Positions 21,791 through 33,346 of a stretch of 64,000 nucleotides of DNA are shown in pieces (position 1 is the first letter of the stretch; each line of letters starts with the position of its first letter). The DNA comes from Nectonema munidae (Eukaryota > Nematomorpha > Nectonematoida > Nectonematidae). The stretch spans positions 868,001-932,000 of the forward strand of contig JAUIRK010001051.1 in NCBI GenBank assembly GCA_030549495.1. Reading direction: 5' to 3'. The position numbers and the translations under genes are program-made. The notes below the pieces were generated by a model. It saw only the letters and a list, made by a program, of their open reading frames with translations, was not told the DNA's origin and did not search any database.

Positions 21791-22936
21791 CTGAGCAACG
21801 CAATAAAACTGATGCCGTTGCATGCTAATTGGGATCACAGAGTGACTACCTGTGCTTGCATATACGTGCTGGCACTAGGATTAATGCTACGGTAAAAACA
21901 CACTGCGAATACTCATTCAATTTATGCCAAAATAAAAGATATTTGATCGTGATTAGAGATTCCAATTTACTGACATTTATCGAGAAATTTTTTGATTAGC
22001 AGTAAATTATTATCGATAAATTTCCAATTAATTAAACTGTATTAAGAAATATGAAATTTGTTGTTTAAATCTTTTTCATTCCAAATATATAGACATTTAA
22101 ATTGCTTTTCTTTTAAAGACAACAATATTATTCGTGAAAAAAATTCAAAAAGCATTTTTCTAATTGGATCCTTGTATTTCAATGTAGAAAAAGTCTAATT
22201 CATTGCATCACAATTTATTTTCAAAAGTTTTGTTGAAATTTCTCTTCGTTGTCGTCACTATTAGTAAAATATATAGTAAAATGGGGCGTGAGTAAGGTTG
22301 GTTAGGTACTGGGTTTCGATGACTCAAGGTCTTGGGTTCGATCCTGCATCAAGCCTACTTTCTCATAGTTCGATGCAAGCGGCGCAATTGCGCCTTCTCG
22401 ATGAAAACACTCTACGGTACCTTTACCTTTTACCTGTTAGACTCATCAAAATAATTACCCTTTGTTAATATTTAAAAAATACAATGTACATTTTTTCGCT
22501 GAGTTCATACGGCATATGCCAATAATTTATGCGTTATTTTTTTTAATTTTAAACTAAAATAAGTCAAGATGAAGCAAAATGTGTGAGATGATGTTGATTT
22601 TAAGCATTGAATAATTGTATATTTTTTTAATTTTTCATTTACCCGTGAGAGTAGTCTAGTCGAAATAAAAAATTTCTTTATAATCACCTTTTTTAATTAC
22701 TAAAGTGACATTTTTCACATTAATGAAGAGTATATATTGCTTAAAAATTTATCAATAGAAGTAAAAAAATGCGCAAATGAATACCAATAAAAAGAGATAA
22801 TATACAAATACAATGCTTAACATTAAACTACGATCTTTTCGTTTTCGTCATTTTTAACGAATGATAAAGAAATGACGCCAACTTGAAAAACTTAACCCGC
22901 GCATACTAAATAAACGCAAATAGAAAGAAGGAATAC
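21791..22936 (-). other. Gene X intron 5 with a SINE
   Basis: Contains SINE A copy 2 (22283-22435); the rest is AT-rich with no feature seen. Confidence 0.5.
22283..22435 (+). repeat. tRNA-derived SINE family A, copy 2
   Basis: Best-preserved copy: GGGGCGTGAGTAAGGTTGGT start, AAGGTCTTGGGTTCGATCCT around the B box, CATAGTTCGATGCAAG, GCGCAATTGCGCCTTCTCG (with a self-complementary GGCGCAATTGCGCC) and a TACCTTTACC-rich end. Confidence 0.8.
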
Positions 22937-23049
22937 GCAAGTCCAGAAGGCATTTTGGTTGGAGGGCGTATCAGAGGAGAGAAATGTGTAAGAGTATTGT
23001 GAAGAGTAGGTGTGATCCACGATCCAATTCTGCAATTCCTTAATCACAT
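22937..23049 (-). CDS. Gene X, exon 5
   Basis: Acceptor TTTTCATTTTCAG, donor GTATTC. Two bases complete Tyr from exon 4; 37 codons VIKELQNWIVDHTYSSQYSY then TFLSSDTPSNQNAFWTC. The frame continues past the donor into a hydrophobic stretch (VFLLSICVYLVCAG) ending in TAA, which could be an alternative ending with a tail anchor; the donor is the simpler reading because exon 6 then follows in phase. Confidence 0.62.
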
Positions 23050-23812
23050 CTGAAAATGAAAATGATTGGATGGAGGAAATGATATGCAAATTTGGCAAAC
23101 GCCTTGAAAGCAATGAGCTTTATATTCTTGGCCAGCATGATTCAGGAAACACCAATACCTATATGTATTGACAATTATGACTCAAATTCTGACATTTGGG
23201 TGAGCGATTTTTACATAAATATCAGTTGTCGATTATATATATAACAGAGGTTTACATTCTGGGCAATTGAAAAATTAACAGAAAATGATGAAAAATTTTA
23301 GGGAAGAGAAAAGAATTTGGCTAATTCTCTAAAATAGCTAGTAAGTTCATTCTAGCTATTTTACATATAAGAAATGGAAAGCAAATAAAAGGCTAGCCCT
23401 CAAACGTTGAAAAAGCAAGCTCATTAAATTTGGAAATCATATAAAAAACGGACTGGTAAATTTCTAGCTCTAAATGCAAAGATAGATTCATGGACGCACA
23501 TGTTATTTCAAGCAGTGTGTCAACACCTATCCCACTCAGACCAGTGGCTTTTCTGGCGCTCAATACTTTATGATGTCGACATCAGTATCGGCAAAGATGA
23601 AAAAGAGTTCAGCGATTTCTTTAGACTTGAGATTAGAAAGAAATTAACCCATTTAAGACCAAGCAAAGCAGACGATATCTAAAAAAACGCAGACGATTTA
23701 TATTCAAAGTCATTGAAAAAAGCAGATGAAGATGAAATTACTTATGTTCCAAAATAGGAACATTGGGCGTAAATGGGTTAAGACAAAGAAAAATAGGAGG
23801 ATGAACTCTTAC
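23050..23812 (-). other. Gene X intron 4 with piggyBac-like MITE
   Basis: Contains the MITE at 23644-23781. A plus open frame at 23500-23682 runs into it and has no splice support. Confidence 0.5.
23644..23781. mobile_element. piggyBac-like MITE, copy 2 (TTAA on both sides)
   Basis: TTAA CCCATTTAAGACC at the left and GGGCGTAAATGGG TTAA at the right: an 8-bp perfect terminal inverted repeat (CCCATTTA) flanked by TTAA on both sides, the hallmark target site of piggyBac insertions. The interior carries GCAGACGATAT and CAGACGATTTA, the reverse of GTCTGATT or ATCGTCTGATTATTC in other copies. 130 bp without the target site, non-coding. Confidence 0.75.
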
Positions 23813-23882
23813 ATTTGGAGTCCGTGAAAAAGAGAATGCTGGAAAGCGAAAGAATGATGCTGGCATTGTAGAGCGATTCAAT
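23813..23882 (-). CDS. Gene X, exon 4
   Basis: Acceptor TTTATTTTCAG, donor GTAAGAG. Phase 0 start; 23 codons IESLYNASIILSLSSILFFT-DSK then T, which with AT of exon 5 makes Tyr. The donor GTAAGAG is strong. Exon 3 ends in phase 1, so at least one small exon between 28450 and 23882 is missing. Confidence 0.62.
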
Positions 23883-25039
23883 CTGAAAATAAAAAAGTTA
23901 ATGAGATATAAAATAAAGTAAACACGCATTCGCTATACATAATGTATCCACATTTTAAATTGATATGATAGACACGTCGTTTAAGAGGGGTATAATAATA
24001 ATTAATGTAAATATTATTTGTGTGTATAAATAAAGTCGTATTGTAAAGGGGGTCGTATTTCAGAGGGCCACTGTATATATCTTCTTTCTATATGGTTCGC
24101 AGGTACAACAAATCCGGTTCAGCAATTAAATGAACTGAACTGAAAATTAATTCTGCCTGTCATCCTTTTTCTGCCAACCTTCATAATTACTTGAAGAGCT
24201 ACAAGCAGAGGTAACAAGAAAAAAACATAAATAAAATAAGGCCTGCACTTATGATATTTCCATTAGATACCCCTTTAAAACATATGTTCTAACTTCTGAC
24301 ATACGACTAAAGTTTATGTCTCGTTTTTTCTCGAGACTTTAACGGTTTTAAGCGTTTTGATTCTCGGAAAATACACACCAGACTTGAGAAAAGTCTATTT
24401 TCATCCAAACAAAAATAAGGAAACCTTAAAATTTTTAACATGATTGAAACTTCTAAGCGATCCTTGCAACTTTTTTACAACCGACATCTTGTGAATGCCA
24501 GAGAAATTTTGGATTCGTTTCTAACTTTTAATCTCAAAAAGGAGAGACGTTAAGGATGAGTGGTTAAGCGGCCTATATTTTTGGAAAAGTTCTTCCCCAA
24601 CAAGGAATCCGTTCACTTTTTACGTCTGCATATTCGTGCTTAGGCTTTCATTCATCTTTCTCGACAAAAAGCTGGCATCTTGAGAATACTCAATCCGATT
24701 TCCCATTTCTCAGCAAGATTATTTTATCCAGAAATCAGGAACTCTACATACTTGTCATAATATTCTCTGAAAATTAACCCATTATTTTAACAGATTAATA
24801 AGACTGACTAATCCACCTGATAATTTAACTCACAAGTAAATCATAATAAACTTACATATATAAATACTTTAAAACCATTGTAATACAATGGTCTTTTTAA
24901 CGGCATTGCATGACCTCATTATCATGTTCTGCCACTTGTAATTGTGCTCTAATAAAATTGCATTGGATTTTTCCCGTTTTTTTGACAGACTATTTTTGTT
25001 CCTTATGTATACTATGAACTAAAAATTCACCCAAAATAT

Positions 25040-25510
25040 ACCGGTAATCGATCGACTAAAAGACAATAGGCAATGAATTAACGGGTTAACGAAAACAAGG
25101 TTAATTACGATTACTACTGCACACCCCTTCATTTATTATAAACTAAATTTTTTTTAATTTTTTTAATGAAAGTGGAGGTAGGCGAATGATGTATGTGTGT
25201 ATCTCATCTTAATCTCTCTGATTGCTTTCACTATAGTGATAAAAACTCTGAGTATGAATATCTTTAGAATCTATCATGTCTCTAGTTCTTTGGTTTTATG
25301 CCTGAAAAATCACATATAATAATAATAAAAGGCAAAAAACAGAGAGACTTCTTTTATGCTGCAGTGGAAAGTGTGAAAAACTAATCCCTCTTGTGATCGG
25401 AAAATGAAAAGGGACTGGGAATTAGTAGTGGTATTAACTCTGTTTTCGTTAACAGGTTAATTATTATTATCTTTTAACCGATCGATTAACCAATTAATTT
25501 TGGATAATTT
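25040..25510. mobile_element. MITE with roughly 75-bp terminal inverted repeats
   Basis: The left end (about 25041-25120) and the reverse complement of the right end (about 25418-25495) share TAATCGATCG, TTAAAAGA-AAT, TTAAC-GTTAACGAAAACA, GTTAAT and ACTACT in order. The interior (about 300 bp) is non-coding. A further related end-like block occurs at about 25750-25800 (CGGTTAATG...ACGAATTACTATTAC). Superfamily not assigned. Confidence 0.6.
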
Positions 25511-26009
25511 TGAGTCCACAGATATACATAAGATACAAAAACAGTTTGTTAAGAAAAAAGAAAAATGAAACAAAATTTTATTATAGCATAAGCACAAGTG
25601 AAAATAATGTTGGGCAAAGCCTTTTTTAAAAGACGTGATATAATTACACAAGATATTGCATTACAGTATGGTTTAAAAGTATCTATATATGTGATTTTAT
25701 TAAGGTTTTGAGAGTTGAATTAACCAGTGGATCAGCAAGCCTATTCACTAGTTAATAATCGGTTAATGTTCACGAATTACTATTACCGCAGCGAACGTAA
25801 CTAAATCTTCTTCTAATATTCTAATTCTAAGCTTCGGGTGATACTTAGGCAAGAAGTACATTCCATATAAAAAATGACCCAGCTAATTATGTAAAACAAG
25901 GTGAAATTAGTGATTTTTAATAAATTTGTTTTATTGAATCTTAAACAAGCCTTTCTCCGACCATTAGCTCTTTGTGGTATTTTATTAATTTAAAATACAT
26001 CAAAAAAAG

Positions 26010-26244
26010 TTCGTTTAACGCCTTTTGTTCCCGAATCCACCGGGTAAAACGCACGTCACACACACACACACAAATTTTTATGACCTTTTTGGAGTGTGGT
26101 GCATTTCTTGACCGGCTCCTTCCTGATGTCAACCGGATGGCACCGGATTAAACAACAAATTCAATTTTGGGTACAACGGGAATCGAACCCAAGATCTTTG
26201 GAATGAAATCGCTGCGATCTAACCACAATGCCACCAACGGCCAT
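26010..26244 (-). repeat. tRNA-derived SINE family B, copy 1
   Basis: Shares blocks with 59745-59984: TTTAACG-CCTTTGTTC, GGGTAA, CACACAC, TTTCTTGACC, CCTGACGTCAACCGGATGGC, CCGATTAAACAA, and GGGAATCGAACCCAAGATCT. The last is the reverse complement of a B box (GGGTTCGATTCCC), placing the tRNA head at the right, so the SINE reads minus. A CA microsatellite has expanded inside it (26057-26070). Confidence 0.75.
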
Positions 26245-26879
26245 TAATTTATAATACATTGATAGTGAAATTAAAAAATATATAGATGTTACACGGTCAT
26301 GATGTTTTAGAAACAATTCTAACATAGATAACGAAATTAAAAGTGAAAATTTTGTTAAAACTCTCTATAAAGACTTCCCTTCAAATACGACTTTTTGATT
26401 ACGGATGTAGAGTGCGCCAAATATGAGAGCGTTTTCTGAAGATATAGAAAAAATTAAATCAATATCTCAATCATCCAAAATTTAATTTTTCCTGCTAAAA
26501 TATTCTGATTGGTAGTTCATGAATATGGGAATAATTTTTTTCATGAATGAGGATAAAATCCCAAAAACTCCCAAGATTAAATGATACTAAACTTTGGATC
26601 ATTAAAATCTGGCCCGTGAAAAATTTATCTGCTAAAACCAGGCCCTGAAACAATTTTAGTTTGGCAACCTCGTTTTAGAGTGTCTTATATAATTTCTTAT
26701 GTTGCAGTTGTGCTATCACTCTCTACCACGCTATGAGTTGCATCCAACTATAACGAGTAATGAAATTCGGAAGTTTTGTCCGAGATAACAAACATTTATA
26801 TCACGAAAATAAAGTGCCGCATATATAAATAAATGGCACGTATATTTTCATAGCAAAGTAGTTTTATGGAATCATTTAA

Positions 26880-27250
26880 GGCGAATCTTTACCTTACGGG
26901 CTCAGTTTTAAAAAAGTTGAATTAGGTAAGTCAGAACTGGGCCTTGAAAGAAGCTGAGAAAAGAATATTAAACACAACGGAAATAAGAATGATGTTTAAT
27001 TTAAAATAGAAAATAAGAAACCTTTACAAGTAAACGAAATAAATTTAGTTTTGGAAAAGCAAAAATTAAGATGGTTCCCAATATAAATAAGAGAAAATGG
27101 AATCGTTTAATAAAAAAGTTTATAGAAATTTCATAGGCTAAAAATAACGAAAGAATTCATTAAAAAAGACATGAAAAGAAGAATGGCAAAATTAGATGAG
27201 AGTAAAAAGTATTGGAAAAGAAGAAAGGTCGTATAGGAATTTAGCGTGAA
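26880..27250 (+). pseudogene. RTE-like LINE 3' relic
   Basis: A plus frame gives LTGSVLK, then WALKEAEKRILNTTEIRM, matching the RTE/CR1-type AETWALKK...L...TEMRMLRW segment. Downstream remnants (KNSLKKTKEEWQN-like) fit the usual DMKE-G...A..R..W ending. Frames are broken repeatedly. Confidence 0.55.
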
Positions 27251-28219
27251 AGCGATATCGAAGCGGGACTGCAATTTTGGATGCGAAACTGCGTTGCGAA
27301 AGAACGTTGGGGCTCACTGCGTACTTTTACTGGAAGGATGCAAGCTCCCTCTCCCTAGAAGGAAGCGCTATGAAAATGTGTGAATTGAGCGAGAGTAAAG
27401 GAAACTCCTTTCAAATTACGGAAAATGAATCCTCGCACTTTCTGAAACCACAAGAATCTTAAAGATTTAAAAATACTTGGACTTCATAGACGCCAATGAG
27501 GTGTTCATCTTTCAAGGTTTCTATTCAAAAGAGATAAAAATGGGATTAAGAAATATGCAGTAAAGAAAAAAATTAATCTAAAAATCTAGTACGAAGAGTT
27601 AGATTATACCACTTTCGCAAACATAAAAAAATGCCACAAAATGAAAACGAACAGGAGAAGTGGAGTGGAATGTGGGTGGCATGAAGATTTGTATAACATT
27701 TGAGGAAAAATAGATTTAAAAAAATAACTATTTCATTTAGCTCATAAACAAAGACAACCTTAATTAAAAGACGAACCTTTTGTTATTTCACCAACAAGAT
27801 ATATTAAAGGTGCTTACAAGGATACTCCTTAACAAATGTATCTGGTTTCGAAGCAGACTCATTATAGGCTGTTATTTAATATCTTTCGAAAGTGCCGAAA
27901 AAAGTTTTCGGACAATTGATGTATTCATCGGGCTCCATAGAACAAAAAGTGAATTTTGCTGTCTTAGACTTATTCAATCGAATTAAGGAATATATTTATA
28001 GGCGGAAAAGCCTCTCTACCTCAACTGATACAAGAGCGTGCATTTATATAGCACATTTTAAAAAAGAACGTTTCCTACAAGGCCCTTTTAGTAGTCTTTT
28101 AAGTTTCAAAACAAAAGTAATTAAGCCAAACCACGCGAAAATTCGATTGGATTGAACAACGTTTTAAAGGTTTTGAAAGAGCAAAAGGGACTCAAGCGAT
28201 ATTTGCACGCCAACCCACT

Positions 28220-28411
28220 TTAACCTTGTCGACTTTACAAAATATGAATCGTCTGCTTTTATAAATGCTTTTTAATACAAATCTTCTGCTTTACATTAAA
28301 TATCGTCTGATTATTCTGGTCGATGACGGGTTAATCGGTTTAGGATTAGTATAATCAGACGATTTATTTAAAAGTTTCACAAGTAGGTGACGTTGGTTGT
28401 ATTTGGGTTAA
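28220..28411. mobile_element. piggyBac-like MITE, copies 3 and 3b (adjacent)
   Basis: Copy 3 runs from TTAACCTTGTCGAC (28220) to GATGACGGGTTAA (28334) and carries ATCTTCTGCTTTACATTAAA and CGTCTGATTATTCTGGTC, as in copy 1. Immediately after, a second partial copy in the opposite sense (ATAATCAGACGATTTA ... TTTGGGTTAA) ends at 28411. Two insertions sharing or abutting a TTAA site would explain this. Confidence 0.55.
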
Positions 28412-28449
28412 AGCGAGCAAGGGAATATTAGAGGAAAATGATGAATTAC

Positions 28450-28520
28450 CTTTTTCTTTGCTGAACTTGATGAAGTATTCTTGGATGAGGATGGCATAGC
28501 ATGTGACGTAGTGAAGAAGC
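28450..28520 (-). CDS. Gene X, exon 3
   Basis: Acceptor AACTTTTTAG, donor GTAATTC. G completes Gln from exon 2; 23 codons LLHYVTCYAILIQEYFIKFS-KEK then G. In phase with exon 2. Predicted single long amphipathic helix. Confidence 0.65.
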
Positions 28521-28605
28521 CTAAAAAGTTATCGGTACCACTTTCATTCAAAAAAGATTTTTAGAAAGAATTGAAACAGGGACTGCTAGATGTCTTCCTA
28601 CATAC

Positions 28606-28671
28606 TGTAATCTCAAATCGAAGAGTGCGCGTATTGAAGTGAGGCATTTTCCCAGTTTGCCACTCAAAATT
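28606..28671 (-). CDS. Gene X, exon 2
   Basis: Acceptor TAGATCTCATCAG, donor GTATGTAG. Read in phase with exons 1 and 3 it gives E-ILSGKLGKCLTSIRALFDLR-L-Q. A second frame (NFEWQTGKMPHFNTRTLRFE-IT) is also open across the exon but is out of phase with exon 3, so it is not preferred. Confidence 0.6.
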
Positions 28672-29087
28672 CTGATGAGATCTATGTACCACTCGAAGAA
28701 TAAGGTAGAGAATAAATTCATAAATCTCAGATGAGAAATAACTTATTGTTCAGTATAAATGAATTATTTGAACACAAAATGGAAGAATAGGTGATCATTC
28801 CTTTTTCTTGTAAAATAGAATCTGTATAAAATTTTTTTTAAGTATAATGGGAATGAAGAATTCAAATTAAAGATTCAAAAAATGGCGAAGGATTTTGGAC
28901 ACTTTTTTTACTTCAGTGGACGATTTTAAAATTTTTCAGAATCTAAATGGCCGATTTGGAAAAGCCTAGCCTATATTTTGCTGGCCTCGAAATAAAAGCT
29001 CCGCAATGACACTGCTCTGTTAACGAAGCGACAAATGTAATAAATTAACAAGATGAAATATTGGAAGGAAAAGCAAAGAAAACTAAC

Positions 29088-29154
29088 TCCGTGTTTGAAT
29101 ATGTTTCGTTGAGACCGGTTAAAGGCTTAGATGATTGCAAGTCAAGGAAGACAT
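29088..29154 (-). CDS. Gene X, exon 1 placed (true first exon not found)
   Basis: Acceptor TTTCTTTTCTAG, donor GTTAGT. Two bases, 21 codons VFLDLQSSKPLTGLNETYSN-T, then GA. Because it starts after an acceptor and has no initiator Met in phase, earlier exons must exist to the right, between about 29.2 and 38 kb or beyond. The donor is non-canonical beyond GT, so confidence is moderate. Confidence 0.5.
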
Positions 29155-29621
29155 CTAGAAAAGAAATTGAAGAATATTGATTGATGTGCAAGTGAAAGTA
29201 TTCAAAAAGAAGAAAATAACGCAAAAACAAAAAACCAACTTCAAAGCAGAGCAGTGAGATTGTATTCTCAAAATCGCAAAAACAACTCCGAATTCGACTT
29301 CACACTTATAGATTTGCAAAAAAAAGTCCCTAATTTACGTTTTTTTTATTAATTTAAAGAAAATTAAAAAAAAACTTTTGAAAACTAAATTATATAAAAA
29401 AACTAATAAGTTTTTTGCCATTTTCAAAATTACTGGTCTGGAAATACCACGGTAGACCAAATATTTAAACAATCCTTTAAAATAGAGTGTATACAGAGCA
29501 TACGTAAATTTGTAAGACTACTTTATATTTTTTTTTTACAAAATTCATAAAATTTAAATACTATTCATCCAGCGAAAATATTTTAATTAAATTTACATAA
29601 CGCATATACACTAGTTTCAAA

Positions 29622-29700
29622 AATCCAAAATTATTGGGAGGGGGGATAGGCTTTTCGCCCGCTCCCCCTCCCCCCGGATGTGCGCTCCTGATATAGATAA
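29622..29700. repeat. G-run/C-run repeat block, second copy
   Basis: AATTATTGGGAGGGGGGATA, then CTCCCCCTCCCCCCGGATGT and GCGCTCCTGAT match the block at 16140-16240 in order and spacing style. This is part of a dispersed element; G- and C-runs could pair. Confidence 0.5.
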
Positions 29701-31083
29701 TCCTAAAATATAAGTGTAGAAATAATAGCGGAGATGAAAAATTATCAGTTTGTTTACCCTTTGACCCTCTCATATATGAATGATTTTGTTCCCTCCTTGA
29801 GTTAATGAGGGAAGTGACCAGAATTACCAAACAAGGTGACTAGACTTGATAAAAAAAAAGGTGGATATCGGCAATGGGGTTGAGAACAGATAGTTAAAAT
29901 CATAGGGTAATAAAGGTGGTGTGTTCATTGGATAAAAGTCTTTAATAATAAATATTGGAAATTATAAAATAAAGTCCCCTTTCCACAGAAGTTTTTAAGG
30001 ATGTGCAAACCAAAAAGTGTAGAAAGTAAGAAACCTCTAAAATCATTCAGCAGAGAAATAAAGAAGGCATTCATTTGATTGGAGTCGCTTGAAAAGGACA
30101 GGAAGCAAAATCGTCCATTACTGTCTAAGAAACAAAAAGTTTTAAAAAAGTAATGTCATGACATTTATGATTTGACTAGGAATCGCAAAAATTCTTTGAA
30201 AATAGCGCAGAAATCTAAATATATATACAACAGAAATAACGAAACAAATGCTTTCCCCTAAATTTACTTTCAAATCCCCCATTGTTAAGCCGCGTGACCT
30301 ACCTTTTTTGAATAGAAAGTTTGAAGGACTCCATATTGTATATATTCACATGAACCCTTTTTTGATTTTTTAAACAGGAGACCAGTAGTCTTAGAATATA
30401 AATAAAGCTTGATACGCAACAAATTCTTCTATAAACTTTTGATATTATTTAGACTACATATTATTTATAAAAAGTCATCAAAAAAATTTTTTCAAATCAT
30501 AATTTAAAAAATATGTATCCTTTGATTAGCACCCATACGAAGAAAATATTTAAATGAAGGATTTGATTAATATGATTTTAAGACTGCTAAAAGATATTTT
30601 TTGATTAGAAAATATCAAAGTAGCAAGGTTAGTTAGAGCTCACTCCCACCCCTTTAAAAATATTACTGGTATTTGGATGGAACTAGTTAGTCAAAAGCAT
30701 TCGGGAGGAGATGTGAACATTACAAGAAACCAAAAAATAGTATAATAAGTATTTATAGCTGTTTTAGATTGTATAAAATAAGATATAATAATGTAATGAA
30801 AAAACATTAATAATTTTACATATACCATTTGAAAAAGTTGGATATAAGATAAGTTCTTGATTTAAAAAAAAAGCGGACTTTAATTTGTATTCCATAGAAA
30901 AAATGGACTTTGATAAAGTAATAAACTAAAAAGAAAAATTTTTTTTATATAATTTAAAATGTGTATATAAGAGATATGCATAAATAAAATTCCATAGACG
31001 ATTATTAAGACAGTGTGACCAATATATAATAAGGAGAATTTTTGGTATACATCATTTTACTACTACGCATTGAAAGTCCTTTA

Positions 31084-31230
31084 GGGGCGTGAGTAGGGTT
31101 GGTTAGAGGCTGGATTCGATAACTCAAGGTCTTGGGTTCGATCATACATCAAGTTTGCTTTCCTCATAGTTAGATAAAATAGGCGCAATTGTGCCTTTTA
31201 GATGAAAACACCCTAACGTACCATTACCAT
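31084..31230 (+). repeat. tRNA-derived SINE family A, copy 3
   Basis: GGGGCGTGAGTAGGGTTGGT start, AACTCAAGGTCTTGGGTTCG with B box decayed to GGTTCGATCA, CATAGTTAGAT, GGCGCAATTGTGCC and GATGAAAACACC before GTACCATTACC. More diverged than copy 2. Confidence 0.75.
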
Positions 31231-31479
31231 ATAAATCTATATTTATATGACTATTTATAAATAACTTATCTAAATAAGAGTAATTGTAAATATAAAATTA
31301 AGTTTATGAAATATATATCTCTAAATATCTAATTGACAATATGGTGTGTACTTATCATATAACAGGGATTTGATGTATTTTATTGAGTTAGTATTTTATT
31401 ATTATTATTATAAAATTATAATAATTATATTATATTATGGTTGTGAATAAGAAAATTGATATTGAAGTCAAATGAAACA

Positions 31480-32060
31480 ATGTTGCGCTACCGCAGGTTG
31501 ATGATTTCAAATTTGACTCGATACTAAAAGCAGGTGGATGTTATTCAAAGGACGTTCATAACCGAATAGCGAAAGAGTGGATGATGTAAGGAAGCTCGAC
31601 TGTAGTACTATGAGAGAAGATGGTGCCTTTGAACCTGAAAGAAAAGTTTACAAAGCAAAAGTCGGGTCAACGATACTCCCCGGTACCAAAGAAAAACGAC
31701 TCAAGAAAGATTACGTTTGCCGAAAAGAAGATATTGACATAGTGCCTTAGTTTAACGAGTTTAAATAAAATAAGAAATGTTTTAACACAAGAAAGCTTAA
31801 ATGTATCAGGTATAGAAGATAATGTGGTGTCGAAAAGGCTTCAATGATTTGGAGATGTCAAATGACGTACAAAGGAGTGCGTGGGGAGTAGAGTCTTTTC
31901 AATACTAAACCCAAAACAAAGTAAGCGAGGACGATCACGAAAGCGTTGGATGGAATGAGTTAATAAGGATATGAAAGAAGAGGGAAAAAACGAGGAAGAT
32001 GCGCAGCACAGCTAAAAAAAAAAAAGGAAAATGTTGAGAAGCATAGCGGAATCCTGAAAA
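31480..32060 (+). pseudogene. RTE-like LINE 3' relic
   Basis: Plus frames contain AFEPERKVYKAKVGSTIL (cf. KVYKTMVRPAMLYG), TRKLKC or LTQESLNVSGIEDNVVSKRL (cf. ELNVAGIEEKVRERRLRWFG), FGDVK, SVFS-like remnants and SKRGRSRKRWME with DMKEEGKNEEDAQ (cf. RGRPKKRWMD-KEDMKEEGLTEEDA). A poly(A)-like run follows at about 32014. Frameshifted and with stops. Confidence 0.65.
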
Positions 32061-33346
32061 AGACTCTCTTTTTTTACATGAAATTTGTTAATAAGTTTTT
32101 TAACGTACCTAGATAAGATAAGACTTAATTCATGTTTGAAAATGAAGTGAACTAAACTTTCGTTTATGTGTTCACATGGGAAAAAAATCCCTTATCCGTT
32201 CAGCGGAGAAGTATAAATGAGTTGAAATAGGAAGCATGAAAGGATGATAGATTCAAAAAAAACCCATAGGTAAACAAAATGAAAAATAAAATAAAACAGA
32301 ATAATTTCAAAGTCAGATACACACAGTCATAAAACATCATTTGATAGTTAAATTCCATTCTTCAAGCAAAGGAAGCATATCTGGATGTAGAAGAGTTGAT
32401 GAGTGGATATATGAAAAAAAAGCGGCGAGATTCTAAAAAAAAAATACAAAGAAGAGGAAGCAAAAGAAAATCCAAAAATATAAAAAAAAATGTTTCAAAT
32501 GAAATCAGCATAAGAAGGAAAAGAACTAACGAAACATGTGTAGTTTATATTTTTTTTTGAAGCATTTAATATTTCTTAAATGCCTAATATGTAAAGGAAT
32601 GGGGTTCCATACGGCAATAGATTTTTTAAAAAAATGTTTGTTAAAAGGAGTATATTTATAACGTCTATTACGTAAATTATTCTTTGAGCGTAAATTATAT
32701 TGATAAAAATGATTATTTTTTATATAATAAATATTGAAAATATTTTTACTATTAATTACTTTATAAACAAAAATACCTAATTGAAACTTACTAATTTCTT
32801 CTAGAGTAAGTATGTTATGATTAAACACAACACTATTATGGTTTTTATAATGAATAAATTTAAAGGCACGTCTTCGTTTATTTTGTAAAATGTTAAATTT
32901 TGAAATACTACATAAACACCAAATAAAGTTACAATATAAAATTTTAGAATGAAATAGAGAATAATACAAAATAATCCTAGTTTGAAGGTTCAAAAAATAA
33001 CGAATTTTAAACATAAGACCTAAAGCGATAGATACATTCTTAATTACATTGTCATACTGTATGTTGAAATTCAATTTGGAATCAAGAAATACACCTAAAT
33101 ATTTATAACATGAAGATTGGGTTAATAAGTTACCACAGATCTGTAGTGGAAGAAACACTGATTTTTTTTCCTCGTAAAAACTATATGTTCACTTTTATGA
33201 AAATTAATGCGTAAACTATTATAATATGACCAATTAGCGAAAGAATTCAAAAATATATTTAAAATATCGATATCATTGAATAGATTTTTGCTTTTGTGTA
33301 GAATTACACAATCATCTGCATATAAACATAAGTTAAAATTATTATT

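Larger units (their letters stand above)
23883..28449 (-). other. Gene X intron(s) with MITE, SINE and LINE relics
   Basis: Holds an inverted-repeat element (25040-25510), SINE B copy 1 (26010-26244), a LINE 3' relic (26880-27250) and piggyBac-like MITE copies (28220-28411). A candidate missing exon on minus at about 27349-27387, between TTTCATAG and GTAAAAG, would read LPSRERELASF in phase with exon 3; it does not by itself restore phase with exon 4. The region 24100-25000 shows nothing recognisable. Confidence 0.45.
29155..32480. other. Repeat-rich region upstream of gene X exons
   Basis: Contains the G-run/C-run repeat (29622-29700), SINE A copy 3 (31084-31230), ATT-rich microsatellite sequence near 31390-31430 and a LINE 3' relic (31480-32060). 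The stretch 29750-31060 is AT-rich and nothing in it was recognised. Confidence 0.5.

Noticed and set aside
26057-26070. Independent CA microsatellite
   Set aside because: It lies within SINE B at a site with CACAC in the other copy, so it is an internal expansion.
27277-27462. 61-residue plus frame
   Set aside because: No splice sites, no similarity; the minus strand offers a weak candidate gene X exon here instead.
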